64,000 nt of DNA from Paraburkholderia humisilvae. Lineage in GTDB: Bacteria; Pseudomonadota; Gammaproteobacteria; Burkholderiales; Burkholderiaceae. This document shows, piece after piece, positions 47,795-56,503 of the stretch. Location: assembly GCF_902859855.1 (NCBI RefSeq), contig NZ_CADIKH010000001.1:248001-312000 (forward strand). The letters run 5' to 3'. Position numbers and translations under genes: made by a program. The notes below the pieces were generated by a model. The model was not told the origin of the DNA, searched no databases, and saw nothing but the letters and a program-made list of their open reading frames with translations. Position 1 is the first letter of the stretch. Every line of letters begins with the position of its first letter.

Positions 47795-49468
47795 ATGAAG
47801 ATCCCCGCGGACCTCCCGTACCCACCGCATGTACGCCGGGCCCTCGAGGCCGCCCGCCGCGGCGCCGACCCGTACGGCCACCATGCGATCGACGAATTTC
47901 TCGCTGGCCGCCTGTCACGCCGCGACCTGCTGCGTTACGCGAGCGTGATCGGGCTTTCGCTGGCGGGCGCGGGTCTGGTCGGACCGCGCGACGTGCGGGC
48001 GCAAGGCGCGTCGAACGCGACGATCCGCGTCGCCCATCTGATGCCGGCCGGCGCCGTCGATCCGTTGACCGTCACCGACGCCGGCAGCCTCGCGCTGTTG
48101 AACCAGACGGGCGAATTCCTGCTCGATGACGACAGCGAAAAACTGATGCTGCGGCCAGCGCTCGCGATCTCGTGGAAGCCGAACGACAAGGGCGACGTGT
48201 GGACCTTCAGGCTGCGCCAGAACGTGAAGTTCAGCGACGGCGCGCCGTTCACCGCGAAGGACGTTGCCGCGACGTTCGACCGCCTCGCGGACCCGGCGAG
48301 CGGCTCGGCGGCGCTATCGGTGTTGAAGCGTGTGCTGTCGAAGGGTGGCACCCGGGTCGTCGACGAGCACACGGTCGAATTCCACCTCGACGCGCCGACC
48401 GGCAACTTTCCGTACTACGTTTCGTCGGACAACTACAACGCGATCATCCTGCCCGCCAGCTATGCGGGTGACTACGAGAAGTCCTTTATCGGCACCGGGC
48501 CGTTCAAGCTCGAGAAGTATCAGCCGAAGGTCGGCGCGTCGTTCGTGCGCAACCCGGACTACTGGGGCGAAAAGGCGTTGCCGGAGCGCGTGCAATTCGT
48601 GTTCTACGCGGACCAGCAGGCGCAGATTCTCGCGTTGCAGGGCCATCAGGCGGACGTGATGGGCACCTTCACCGTACAGGGCGGGCTGGGTCTGCTGAAC
48701 AATCCCGAGTTCAAGGTGATCGGCGTGAAGTCGAGTGCGCACCGGCAGATTCACATGCGCAACGACAGTCCGCAATTCAAGGACAAGCGCGTGCGTCAGG
48801 CGATGGCGCTGTCGATCGACCGCGACGTGATCGTGCGCGGCCTGTTTCGCGGCCGTGCGCAGATCGGCAACGACAGCCCGTTCGCACCGGTGTTCCCGTC
48901 GTCCGATGCCGGCGTACCGCAACGCCGGATCGACGTCGCGAAAGCCAAACAGTTGCTTGCGCAGGCGGGTGTGCCGAACGGCTTCGATATCACGCTGACG
49001 ACCGAGAAGTACATGGAACTGCCGGATCTCGCAGTCGTCGTGCAGAACTACGCGAAGGCGATAGGCGTACGCATCAACCTGAAGGTCGAGAGCCAGTCGA
49101 TGTACTACGGCGCGGGCGCGCCCGGCAAGTCCGACTGGCTCGACGCGCCATTCGGCATCACCGATTACGGCGCGCGCGGTGTGCCGAACGTGTTCCTGAA
49201 GGCGCCGCTGACCAGCACGGGCACGTGGAACGCGGCGCACTTCAGGAATCCGCAGTACGACCGGCTGGTTGCCAATTTCGATGCGGCGCTCGACATCACA
49301 TCGCAAAAGCGGATCTCTGCGCAAATCCAGACGCTGCTGCTCGACGAAAGCCCGGTGATCATTCCTTTCTTTTACGATCAGTTGATAGCGGCACGCGCGA
49401 AGCTCAATGGCGTGCGTTTCACTGCGCTCGCGCAGTTGTACTTCGATCGCGCGGTGATCGGCGCGTAG
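47795..49468 (+). CDS. ABC transporter periplasmic substrate-binding protein (SBP_bac_5, peptide/nickel class)
   Basis: A 557-residue solute-binding protein. A twin-arginine signal (SRRDLLRYASVIGLSLAGAGL, RR at residues 42-43) comes only after about 40 charged residues, so the Tat n-region is unusually long. Family segments are WTFRLRQNVKFSDGAPFTAKD, GTGPFKLEKYQPKVGA and RQAMALSIDRDVI. The ligand is unknown; the class binds oligopeptides, nickel chelates or opines. It heads a four-gene operon with two permeases and a fused ATPase. The ATG at 47795 is the last before the Tat segment, and no strong Shine-Dalgarno is seen. Confidence 0.87.
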   Translation: MKIPADLPYPPHVRRALEAARRGADPYGHHAIDEFLAGRLSRRDLLRYASVIGLSLAGAGLVGPRDVRAQGASNATIRVAHLMPAGAVDPLTVTDAGSLALLNQTGEFLLDDDSEKLMLRPALAISWKPNDKGDVWTFRLRQNVKFSDGAPFTAKDVAATFDRLADPASGSAALSVLKRVLSKGGTRVVDEHTVEFHLDAPTGNFPYYVSSDNYNAIILPASYAGDYEKSFIGTGPFKLEKYQPKVGASFVRNPDYWGEKALPERVQFVFYADQQAQILALQGHQADVMGTFTVQGGLGLLNNPEFKVIGVKSSAHRQIHMRNDSPQFKDKRVRQAMALSIDRDVIVRGLFRGRAQIGNDSPFAPVFPSSDAGVPQRRIDVAKAKQLLAQAGVPNGFDITLTTEKYMELPDLAVVVQNYAKAIGVRINLKVESQSMYYGAGAPGKSDWLDAPFGITDYGARGVPNVFLKAPLTSTGTWNAAHFRNPQYDRLVANFDAALDITSQKRISAQIQTLLLDESPVIIPFFYDQLIAARAKLNGVRFTALAQLYFDRAVIGA

Positions 49469-49519
49469 CCGGTTCGCTCACACCGGTCGCCGCAATAACC
49501 CGGTCGCAAAGGGAGATCG

Positions 49520-50527
49520 ATGTCGACCACTGCCTCCACCGTCACACGCGGCGCGTCGGGCAACACGGCTCGGGTCGCCGCCTTTCTCGCGGCGCGTCTC
49601 GCGCTCGCGCTGGTCACGCTGTGGCTGCTGTCGGTGCTCGTGTTCGCGGGAGGGCAATTGCTGCCTGGCGACATCGGCCGCGCGATCCTGGGCCCGCTCG
49701 CCGATGCACGCGCGGTCGCCGCGCTCAATCATCAACTCGGCGCGGACCAGCCGCTTCTCACCCAATACACGCAGTGGATCACGCATCTGATGCACGGCGA
49801 CATGGGCACGTCGTACGCGTTTCGCGAACCGGTTGCGCCATTCGTCGGCAGCGCGCTGGCGAACTCGGCCAAGCTCGGGCTGCTCGCGTTTATCATCGTC
49901 GTGCCGCTGGGCATCGCGGGCGGCGTATGGGCCGCGCTACATGAAGGACGCTGGGTCGACCGCACGATCAGCATCGCGGGACTGTCGGCAACCGTGGTGC
50001 CGGAGTTCGTGTCGTCGATCGTGCTGATTCTCGTGTTCGGCGTGTGGCTGCAGTGGCTGCCGATCGAAGCCACCGCGCCGGCCGGCGCCGGCGCGCTCGA
50101 ACAGCTGCGGCATCTGATCCTGCCGGTCCTGCCGCTGGTGTTTATCTTCTTCGGCTATATCGCGCGGATGGCACGCGCCGGCACGGTCGAAGCGCTCGAT
50201 GCGGACTACACGCGCACCGCGATCCTCAAAGGACTGCCGCCGCACATCGTGATTTTCCGGCACGTGCTGCGCAATGCGCTGCTACCGACCGTCACGGTCG
50301 CCGCCACGCAGCTGGGCTATATGATCGGCGGCCTCGTCGTCGTGGAGACGCTGTTTCACTATGAGGGTATCGGTTCGCTGATCTACAACGCCGCGAAAGC
50401 GAAGGACTTTCCGATGCTCGAAGCTGGGGTGCTGACGGTCGGCGTCGTGTATACGGTGGCCAATTTCGTTGCCGATGCGTTGCACGTCACACTCAATCCG
50501 CGCCTGCGCGTGAGGAGCGCCGAATGA
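49520..50527 (+). CDS. ABC transporter permease (DppB/OppB type)
   Basis: A 335-residue inner-membrane permease with six predicted helices. Conserved segments are GGQLLPGDIGRAILGPLAD, the RAGTVEALDADYTRTAILKGLPPHIVIFRHVLRNAL coupling loop (about residues 215-250), and GGLVVVETLFHYEGIGSL. GGGAG lies before the ATG. It overlaps the next gene by four bases. Confidence 0.9.
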   Translation: MSTTASTVTRGASGNTARVAAFLAARLALALVTLWLLSVLVFAGGQLLPGDIGRAILGPLADARAVAALNHQLGADQPLLTQYTQWITHLMHGDMGTSYAFREPVAPFVGSALANSAKLGLLAFIIVVPLGIAGGVWAALHEGRWVDRTISIAGLSATVVPEFVSSIVLILVFGVWLQWLPIEATAPAGAGALEQLRHLILPVLPLVFIFFGYIARMARAGTVEALDADYTRTAILKGLPPHIVIFRHVLRNALLPTVTVAATQLGYMIGGLVVVETLFHYEGIGSLIYNAAKAKDFPMLEAGVLTVGVVYTVANFVADALHVTLNPRLRVRSAE

Positions 50528-51435
50528 CAAGCGCCGCACCCGGTACGCCTGAAGCGCCCGACGCCACCTCTGCAACCACCCCCGCCGCACCGCCGCCGCG
50601 CGCGCAGGAGCCGCGTTACGAACGCCTGCGCTTGCTGCTTCTGTCGCCGAGCTTCCTGATCGGCGTGTTGATTGTGCTGTGGTGGGTCGCCTGCGCAATC
50701 GCCGGCAAATGGATCGCGCCGCACGATGCGTATGCGTCGGATCCTCTGAACTCGCTGCTGCCGCCCGATCATACGCACTGGTTCGGCACCGATCAGCTCG
50801 GCCGCGATGTCTATTCGCGCGTGATCGTCGGTGCGCGCGACATTCTGACGATCGCGCCGCTCGCCACACTGGTCGGCACGGTGGCCGGCACCGCGCTGGG
50901 TCTTCTGGTCGGCTATTTCGGCGGATGGGTCGATCATCTGATTGGCCGCGTGATCGATGCGGTGCTCGCGTTGCCGCTCGTGATCGTCGCGCTGCTTGCG
51001 CTCGCCGCGGTCGGCGCGTCGAACCTCACGGTGATTCTCGTGATCGGCATCACGTTCATGCCCATCACCGCGCGCACCGTGCGCGCCGCGGTGCTCGCCG
51101 AACGCCATCTCGACTATGTCGCCGCCGCGCAGCTGCGCGGCGAGCACGCGTTCTACATCATGTTCGCCGAAATTCTGCCGAACGTACTGTCGCCGATCGT
51201 CGTCGAAGCGACGGTGCGCCTCGGCTACGCGATCTTTTCAGTCGCGACGCTGTCGTTCCTCGGCTTCGGTATCCAGCCGCCGTCCGCGGACTGGGGGCTC
51301 GCGCTGTCCGAGTCGTACACGCTGATGGCGGGCGGCGCATGGTGGACCGTCGTATTCGATGCGGCGGCGATCGCGTCATTGGTGGTCGGCGTGAATCTGA
51401 TTGCCGACAGCGTGCAAGGAGTGCTCGACCGATGA
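50524..51435 (+). CDS. ABC transporter permease (DppC/OppC type)
   Basis: A 303-residue permease. It has the DppC N-terminal segment (IAPHDAYASDPLNSLLPPDHTHWFGTDQLGRDVYSRVI, residues 60-98), the coupling loop RTVRAAVLAERHLDYVAAAQL, and ATLSFLGFGIQPPSADWGLAL. A Pro/Ala-rich cytoplasmic tail of about 35 residues precedes the first helix. ATGA overlaps on both sides show tight translational coupling in the operon. Confidence 0.9.
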   Translation: MTSAAPGTPEAPDATSATTPAAPPPRAQEPRYERLRLLLLSPSFLIGVLIVLWWVACAIAGKWIAPHDAYASDPLNSLLPPDHTHWFGTDQLGRDVYSRVIVGARDILTIAPLATLVGTVAGTALGLLVGYFGGWVDHLIGRVIDAVLALPLVIVALLALAAVGASNLTVILVIGITFMPITARTVRAAVLAERHLDYVAAAQLRGEHAFYIMFAEILPNVLSPIVVEATVRLGYAIFSVATLSFLGFGIQPPSADWGLALSESYTLMAGGAWWTVVFDAAAIASLVVGVNLIADSVQGVLDR

Positions 51436-53570
51436 GCGCATCGCCGGCTGCTGCGTTTCCCGCATTCGACATATCGAAGCGCGACCGTTCGGATGCGCTG
51501 ACCCTCGTCGGCCTCACCGTTGCGTATCGCGTGCGCGGACGCGATCGCGACGTGCTGCAGGATGTCTCGTTTCGCGTGCGGCGCGGCGAGGCCTATGGGC
51601 TTGTCGGCGAATCGGGCTGTGGCAAGTCGACCGTCGCCATGGCGGTGCTGCGCTATCTCCCGCGCAATGGCCGCGTGAAAGCCGGCCGCATTTCGATTGC
51701 CGGTGAGGACGTCGAGTCGCTCGATGCCCACGCGTTGCGCGAGTTGCGCGCGAACGCGATCTCGATGGTCTATCAGGACCCGTCGCGCGCGCTGAACCCA
51801 TCGTTGACTATCGCGCGCCAGGTCGCGGAAGCGTTCGAAGTAACCGGCGCAACCTATGACGACGCGCTGCGGCGCGCACTCGAGATGCTGCGGCGAGTCA
51901 GGATCGCGGCGCCCGAGCGCGTGATGGACAGCTACCCGCACGAACTGTCGGGCGGCATGCAGCAGCGCGTGGTGATCGCGATGGCGCTCGCGTCGAACCC
52001 AGCGCTGCTGATACTCGACGAACCGACCACGGGCCTCGATGCGACGGTCGAAGCGGAAGTACTCGATCTGATCGCGCAGTTGCGCAACGAATATGGCACC
52101 GCGGTGCTGTTCATCAGCCACAACCTCGCGGTGATCGGCAAGATGTGCGAACGGGTCGGCGTGCTGTATGCGGGCAAGCTCGTCGAAGAAGGTGCGACGC
52201 GCGACGTGTTCGCACGGCCGCGCCATCCTTATACGGTCGGTCTGCTGCGCTGCCTGCCGAGCCCCGGCCGCAACAAGGATACCGACCGGCTCGACACGAT
52301 CGCAGGCAGCCTGCCGTCGCCCGGGTCGATCAAGCAAGGCTGCATCTATGTGGACCGCTGCCTCCTCGCCGACGAACGCTGCCGTCGCGATGCGCCGCCG
52401 CCGTACCGGATGAGCGCGCAACATGGCGATCAGATGTCGCGTTGTCACTATCACGAGCGCGCGATCGAATTGCCGCGCGCCAATGCGCATGTCCCTGCTC
52501 AGCGCACATCCTCTGCGCCATCCGCACCATCCGCGCACACGCAAACGGAGGCGCCACCGGCTGTGTCGAAGCCCGACGGAGTCGAGCGCGTGCTGCGCGC
52601 GGAGCGCATCTCGAAGACCTTTCACGCATCGGGCGCGGTGCTACGCGCGGTCGATGCGGTCTCGCTCGAGCTTGCGGCGGGCGAGACGCTGGGCCTCGTC
52701 GGCGAATCGGGCAGCGGCAAGACGACGCTCGCGAAAATGCTGCTCGGACTGATTGCGCCCGACACAGGCGGCGTGCTCGAACTCGACGGTTCGCCGTTGC
52801 CGTCACGCGTGACACGCCGCAACGACGAGCAGGTGAAGTCGCTGCAGATCGTGTTTCAGAATCCCGATTCGGCGCTTAATCGCGCGCATTCGGTCAAGCG
52901 TCTGATCGGTCGCGCACTTTCGCGGCTCACGTCCTTACGCGGCCTTGCGCGCGAAGAGCGGCTCACCTCGCTCGCCGCCTCGGTACGCTTGCCGGACCGC
53001 TATCTGAGTGCGCGCACGCGGCAATTGTCCGGTGGACTCAAGCAGCGTGTCGCGATTGCGCGCGCGTTCGCAGGCGACCCGCGCGTCGTGGTCTGCGACG
53101 AGCCGACATCCGCGCTCGACGTGTCGGTACAGGCCGCGATCCTGAACCTGCTCGCGGATCTGCAGCGCGAACATCGCGTGAGCTACGTGTTCATCTCGCA
53201 CGACTTGCACGTCGTGCGTTATCTGTCGGACCGCATCGCCGTGCTATACGTCGGGCGGCTGCTCGAGATCGGGCCGGCTGCCGCCGTGTTCGATGGCCCA
53301 CATCATCCGTATACGGAAGCGCTGCTGTCGTCGGTGCCCACGCTCGATGCGCATGCAACGAGCGCCGACCGTCAACGCATCCATCTCGAGGGCGAGCCGC
53401 CCAGTCCCGCTGCGCCGCCTTCGGGCTGCGTGTTCCATACGCGCTGCCCGCGCAAGATCGGCTCGATCTGCGAACAGCAGGACCCGCCCTGCTCCGATGC
53501 CGGCGACGGCCATCAAATTCGCTGCCATATCCCGATCGACGAGCTTCGCTCGCTTCAGCGGCGCGGATGA
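51432..53570 (+). CDS. fused double ABC ATPase (DppD-DppF type)
   Basis: A 712-residue protein holding two complete ABC ATPases. Module 1 has Walker A GESGCGKST (about residue 58), LSGGMQQRVVIAMA and ILDEPTTGLDATVEAEV. Module 2 has Walker A GESGSGKTT (about residue 424), LSGGLKQRVAIARA and VCDEPTSALDVSVQAAI. Each half ends in the oligopeptide-transporter tail with clustered cysteines (CIYVDRCLLADERC, CVFHTRCPRKIGSICEQQ). An Ala/Ser/Pro linker joins them. Separate dppD and dppF genes are the usual arrangement, but fusions of this kind are known. Confidence 0.92.
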   Translation: MSASPAAAFPAFDISKRDRSDALTLVGLTVAYRVRGRDRDVLQDVSFRVRRGEAYGLVGESGCGKSTVAMAVLRYLPRNGRVKAGRISIAGEDVESLDAHALRELRANAISMVYQDPSRALNPSLTIARQVAEAFEVTGATYDDALRRALEMLRRVRIAAPERVMDSYPHELSGGMQQRVVIAMALASNPALLILDEPTTGLDATVEAEVLDLIAQLRNEYGTAVLFISHNLAVIGKMCERVGVLYAGKLVEEGATRDVFARPRHPYTVGLLRCLPSPGRNKDTDRLDTIAGSLPSPGSIKQGCIYVDRCLLADERCRRDAPPPYRMSAQHGDQMSRCHYHERAIELPRANAHVPAQRTSSAPSAPSAHTQTEAPPAVSKPDGVERVLRAERISKTFHASGAVLRAVDAVSLELAAGETLGLVGESGSGKTTLAKMLLGLIAPDTGGVLELDGSPLPSRVTRRNDEQVKSLQIVFQNPDSALNRAHSVKRLIGRALSRLTSLRGLAREERLTSLAASVRLPDRYLSARTRQLSGGLKQRVAIARAFAGDPRVVVCDEPTSALDVSVQAAILNLLADLQREHRVSYVFISHDLHVVRYLSDRIAVLYVGRLLEIGPAAAVFDGPHHPYTEALLSSVPTLDAHATSADRQRIHLEGEPPSPAAPPSGCVFHTRCPRKIGSICEQQDPPCSDAGDGHQIRCHIPIDELRSLQRRG

Positions 53571-53967
53571 AACGTCGCGCGCGCTGATTTCGCGCGGCCG
53601 TTTCAGCGCAGAAACGTTTTCCACCGATTTACGCATGCACGCGTTCGATGCGCGTACGCCGCGCCGTACGTGGCGCGCGTTTGCGTCCAATGGCATGTTT
53701 ATCGCTTGATCGCGTGCGTCCGGTTCCGCGCCGATCGTGATGACGATCGACGCACACCGGCAGGCACGCGGATCGACCGATATGCGGCGATCCCAGGGAG
53801 CGTGGCGAACCGCAGGCCGTCACAAGCGGCCTGCGGCGCGCGAGACAAGCTACGGGGCAAAAAGGGCGGCGAGCCGTGTGACGGCGCAGTCACACGGCCC
53901 GCCCGCCGACAGGATTGGAACAAAGGGAATCGCGGCGACGGCGCTGCAGATTCCGGGGAGAAGTGCG
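53571..53967. other. hairpin-rich leader region before the glycine-rich gene
   Basis: About 400 bp with no supported gene. It contains two strong inverted repeats: CCGCAGGCC (53810-53818) with GGCCTGCGG (53828-53836), and GCCGTGTGA (53873-53881) with TCACACGGC (53890-53898), the latter extended by outer GGGCGG/CCGCCC pairing. No T tract follows either, so they may be mRNA leader structures or terminate the ABC operon through another mechanism. Confidence 0.4.
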
Positions 53968-54783
53968 ATGAAGACCAAGAAATTTATTACGCACTGCGAT
54001 ATGTATGTACGGGGTGCGGTGATGATTGTGCTCGGCGCGGGACATTTTGCCGCCGCGCAAGCCGCGACCGCGGACGAAGTGATTCCGAAATGGGTGGTCG
54101 TTGCGGATGCCGCGCTGCCGGCAAGCAGCGTGTCGGTGGCCGGGCAGCCGGGCAGCGGCGATGCGGGCGCGCCGGGCGAACCGACGGCGACGGATCAATC
54201 GGCCGCCGATGCCGCGAACGCGACCGCTGCCGACGACGCGGCGGCGGTGTTCACTCCGGATAGTTGTATTGGCAACCAGAATAACTGTGGTCCGTATGCG
54301 CGCGGCGGTGCCCGGGGCGGCGCGGCCGCCGGCGGTGCCGCAGCGGCCGGTGGCAATGGCTCGGCGGGAAGCGCTGGCGGGGGCGCGGCATCCGGTGGCG
54401 CGGGCGGCGGCGGGGGAGCGGGTGGTGGTGGCGGCGGTGGCGGCGGTGGCGGTGGCGGCGGTGGCGGCGGTGGCGGCGGCGGTGGTGGCGGCGGTGGCGG
54501 CGGTGGTGGTAGCGGTGGTGGCAGCAGTGGCGGTTGTGGGTGTGGCGGCGCAGGCGCTGGTGGTCCAAGCGGCGGTCCTGCCGGTGGCCAGGGAGGCGGC
54601 TTTGGCGGAGGCGGCTTCGGTGGGGGCTTCGGCGGAGGCTTCGGTGGTGGCTTTGGCGCGGGTGGCTTTGGCGCCGGCGGCTTCGGAGGCGGCTTCGGAC
54701 GTGGCAGCGGTGGTTCGGGCAAAGGTGGCGGCTCGGGCGGCGGCGGTGGTGGTGGCGGCAACGGCGGCGGCAACGGGCACTAG
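53968..54783 (+). CDS. glycine-rich exported protein
   Basis: A 271-residue protein. A probable signal peptide (hydrophobic core MIVLGAGHFAAAQA, cleavage near residue 32) is followed by an Ala/Asp/Thr-rich spacer. A short disulphide-like segment (SCIGNQNNCGPYARGG) comes next, then about 170 residues of Gly-rich sequence. This includes 30 consecutive glycines (54421-54510), GGCGCGG, and GGFGGG repeats. GGGGAG precedes the ATG. Such composition suits an adhesive, structural or surface role; none is established. The opposite strand is open as a Pro-rich frame only because GGY codons read as CCN-like triplets. Confidence 0.7.
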   Translation: MKTKKFITHCDMYVRGAVMIVLGAGHFAAAQAATADEVIPKWVVVADAALPASSVSVAGQPGSGDAGAPGEPTATDQSAADAANATAADDAAAVFTPDSCIGNQNNCGPYARGGARGGAAAGGAAAAGGNGSAGSAGGGAASGGAGGGGGAGGGGGGGGGGGGGGGGGGGGGGGGGGGGGGSGGGSSGGCGCGGAGAGGPSGGPAGGQGGGFGGGGFGGGFGGGFGGGFGAGGFGAGGFGGGFGRGSGGSGKGGGSGGGGGGGGNGGGNGH

Positions 54784-55027
54784 ATCCCGGGTGAACGGTG
54801 CCCCCGCACCATTCCAGCCGTGACGAACCGCATGGTCACCCGTGATGGCCAGCGCTGCGCCGGCAGCGGCGGCGGTGACGTTCCGATCCCCCGGTCGAAC
54901 GTCACCGCCCGGACCGCGATCGCATCGGTCGACGCGCTCATCCGCTGCGCATCACACAATGCACAAGATCGGAACCAAACCGCTTCGAACGCCTCCTAGT
55001 TGAGTCACCGTTCAATGGGGCACCGCC

Positions 55028-55513
55028 ATGCAACCACACCTCCCCCGCTCAGTTGCACGTATCACTGCCCTCTGGCTATGCGCGGCGTTGTCCGGCTTCG
55101 CATCGCAAGCACAAGCCCAGACGGGCAACCCGGGTGCTGCGCCGCCATCCGCGGCACCGATGCAATCCTCCCAGCTCCGCGCAGCGCCAGCCGTCGACCC
55201 GACGTTCTCCGCGTATGCGCTTGCGCAACTCTGCGGGCGCAAGGACGATAACGTCGCGCAGGGTCAATGCCTTGGCGCGGTCCGCGGCATCATCCACGGC
55301 TATCAATACGGCGTGCTGTTCCTCGCGCAGCGTAAAGCGCTGCCCGCAGGTGAAACACAACGCGTGTCGCTGTGTCTGCCAGATGTAAGGGTATCGTCGA
55401 TTATCGACGACTTTCTGAGCGATACAAGCCAGGTCGATGTCGATGCGCTCAAGGCGACCCCCGCCGAGGTTGCGTTGCTCGGCTCGGTGCACATGCATCA
55501 CCCGTGTAGCTGA
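55028..55513 (+). CDS. exported protein resembling the Rap1a/Tai immunity family
   Basis: A 161-residue protein with a signal peptide (cleavage near QAQAQ, residue 30), a Pro/Ala-rich linker and a compact C-terminal domain. The domain pattern (LAQLCGRKD, GQCLGAVRGIIHGYQYG, SLCLPDVRVSSIIDDFL, then a final HHPC) matches the Rap1a/Tai family of periplasmic proteins with two disulphides. Some members protect against type VI amidase effectors. No effector or type VI gene is visible here, so an immunity role is only a possibility. It abuts the convergent aldo/keto reductase gene. Confidence 0.65.
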   Translation: MQPHLPRSVARITALWLCAALSGFASQAQAQTGNPGAAPPSAAPMQSSQLRAAPAVDPTFSAYALAQLCGRKDDNVAQGQCLGAVRGIIHGYQYGVLFLAQRKALPAGETQRVSLCLPDVRVSSIIDDFLSDTSQVDVDALKATPAEVALLGSVHMHHPCS

Positions 55514-56359
55514 TCACAGTATTTCGAGCGGCTGCTTGCGAAGCGGCGGACGAAAGTGCGCGTCAATCGTCACGATATCGTCGGCGCTCAGCTGCAGTTC
55601 GGCGGCGCGCCGGTTGTCGCGCACGTGCTCAACCCGCCCCGCCTTCGGAATCGAGAAGACGTCCGGTTGCTGCAGCGCCCACGCAAGCGCAATCTGAAAC
55701 ACCGATGCGCCGTGCGCGGCGGCAATCTCGTTGAGCGGCGAGCGCTTCGGTAGCCGTGCGTGATCGACCGGGCTATAAGCCATCATCGGAATGCTGCGTG
55801 CGTTGAGCCACGGCAGCAGATCGAATTCCGGCCCGCGTCGCGCGACGTTGTAGAGAACCTGATTGGTTGCGCAGGCATCGCCATGTGGGACCGCGGCGAG
55901 TTCTTCCATATCGTCGACGTCGAAATTGCTCACCCCCCAATGCCGGATCTTGCCGGCCTGGCGCAACGCCTCGAAGCCCGCGACAGTTTCTTCGAGCGGC
56001 TCCGGGCCGCGCCAATGCAGCAGGTACAGGTCCAGCCGATCGGTCTTCAGGCGCTTTAGCGACCGTTCGCATGCCGCCTGCACGCCGCGCCGGCTGGCGT
56101 TATGCGGATACACCTTGCTGACGAGAAACACATCGTCGCGCACGCCCGCGAGCGCTTCGCCGACGAGCGACTCGGTCGAACCTTCACCGTACATCTCCGC
56201 GGTATCGATCAGCGTCATGCCGAGCGCAATGCCCTCGCGCAGCGCGGCGATCTCCGCGGCGCGCTGCGCGGTACGCTCGCCCATCTCCCACGTGCCCTGC
56301 CCCAGCTTCGGAATACGCTCGCCGTCGGGCAGCGTCACAGTGGGGATGTCGGTCATCAT
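55514..56359 (-). CDS. aldo/keto reductase
   Basis: A 281-residue NADPH-dependent reductase of the AKR fold. The catalytic tetrad is visible as Asp and Tyr in DTAEMYGEG, Lys in LVSKVYP and His in LHWRG. The cofactor site SIPKAG and the segment GVSNFDVDDM are also typical. Its carbonyl substrate is unknown. The ATG at 56359 has GGAG six bases upstream. It is divergent from a GntR/UTRA regulator across about 145 bp. Confidence 0.9.
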   Translation of the reverse strand: MMTDIPTVTLPDGERIPKLGQGTWEMGERTAQRAAEIAALREGIALGMTLIDTAEMYGEGSTESLVGEALAGVRDDVFLVSKVYPHNASRRGVQAACERSLKRLKTDRLDLYLLHWRGPEPLEETVAGFEALRQAGKIRHWGVSNFDVDDMEELAAVPHGDACATNQVLYNVARRGPEFDLLPWLNARSIPMMAYSPVDHARLPKRSPLNEIAAAHGASVFQIALAWALQQPDVFSIPKAGRVEHVRDNRRAAELQLSADDIVTIDAHFRPPLRKQPLEIL

Positions 56360-56503
56360 TGATTTCTCCATGGACAGGTTGCGGTGCGCTGCGTCGAGTT
56401 TAGCGTTTTGGCGGCAAACGCATCGGCAAACCAGGCAAAAGCCCGCTATAAGGCAGCGCGCCGATGTCTTAGAATTGCCGCTTGCCTTTCTTGCGCACAC
56501 TTC

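Noticed and set aside
54410..54520. Possible CRISPR-like or satellite repeat
   Set aside because: The repetition is simple GGC/GGT codon runs within a coding frame. There are no spacers of equal length and no cas genes nearby.
54195..54773. A proline-rich minus-strand frame (Pro runs) opposite the glycine-rich gene
   Set aside because: It arises because GGY repeats read as Pro codons on the other strand. The plus-strand frame has a ribosome-binding site and a signal peptide, and this one does not.
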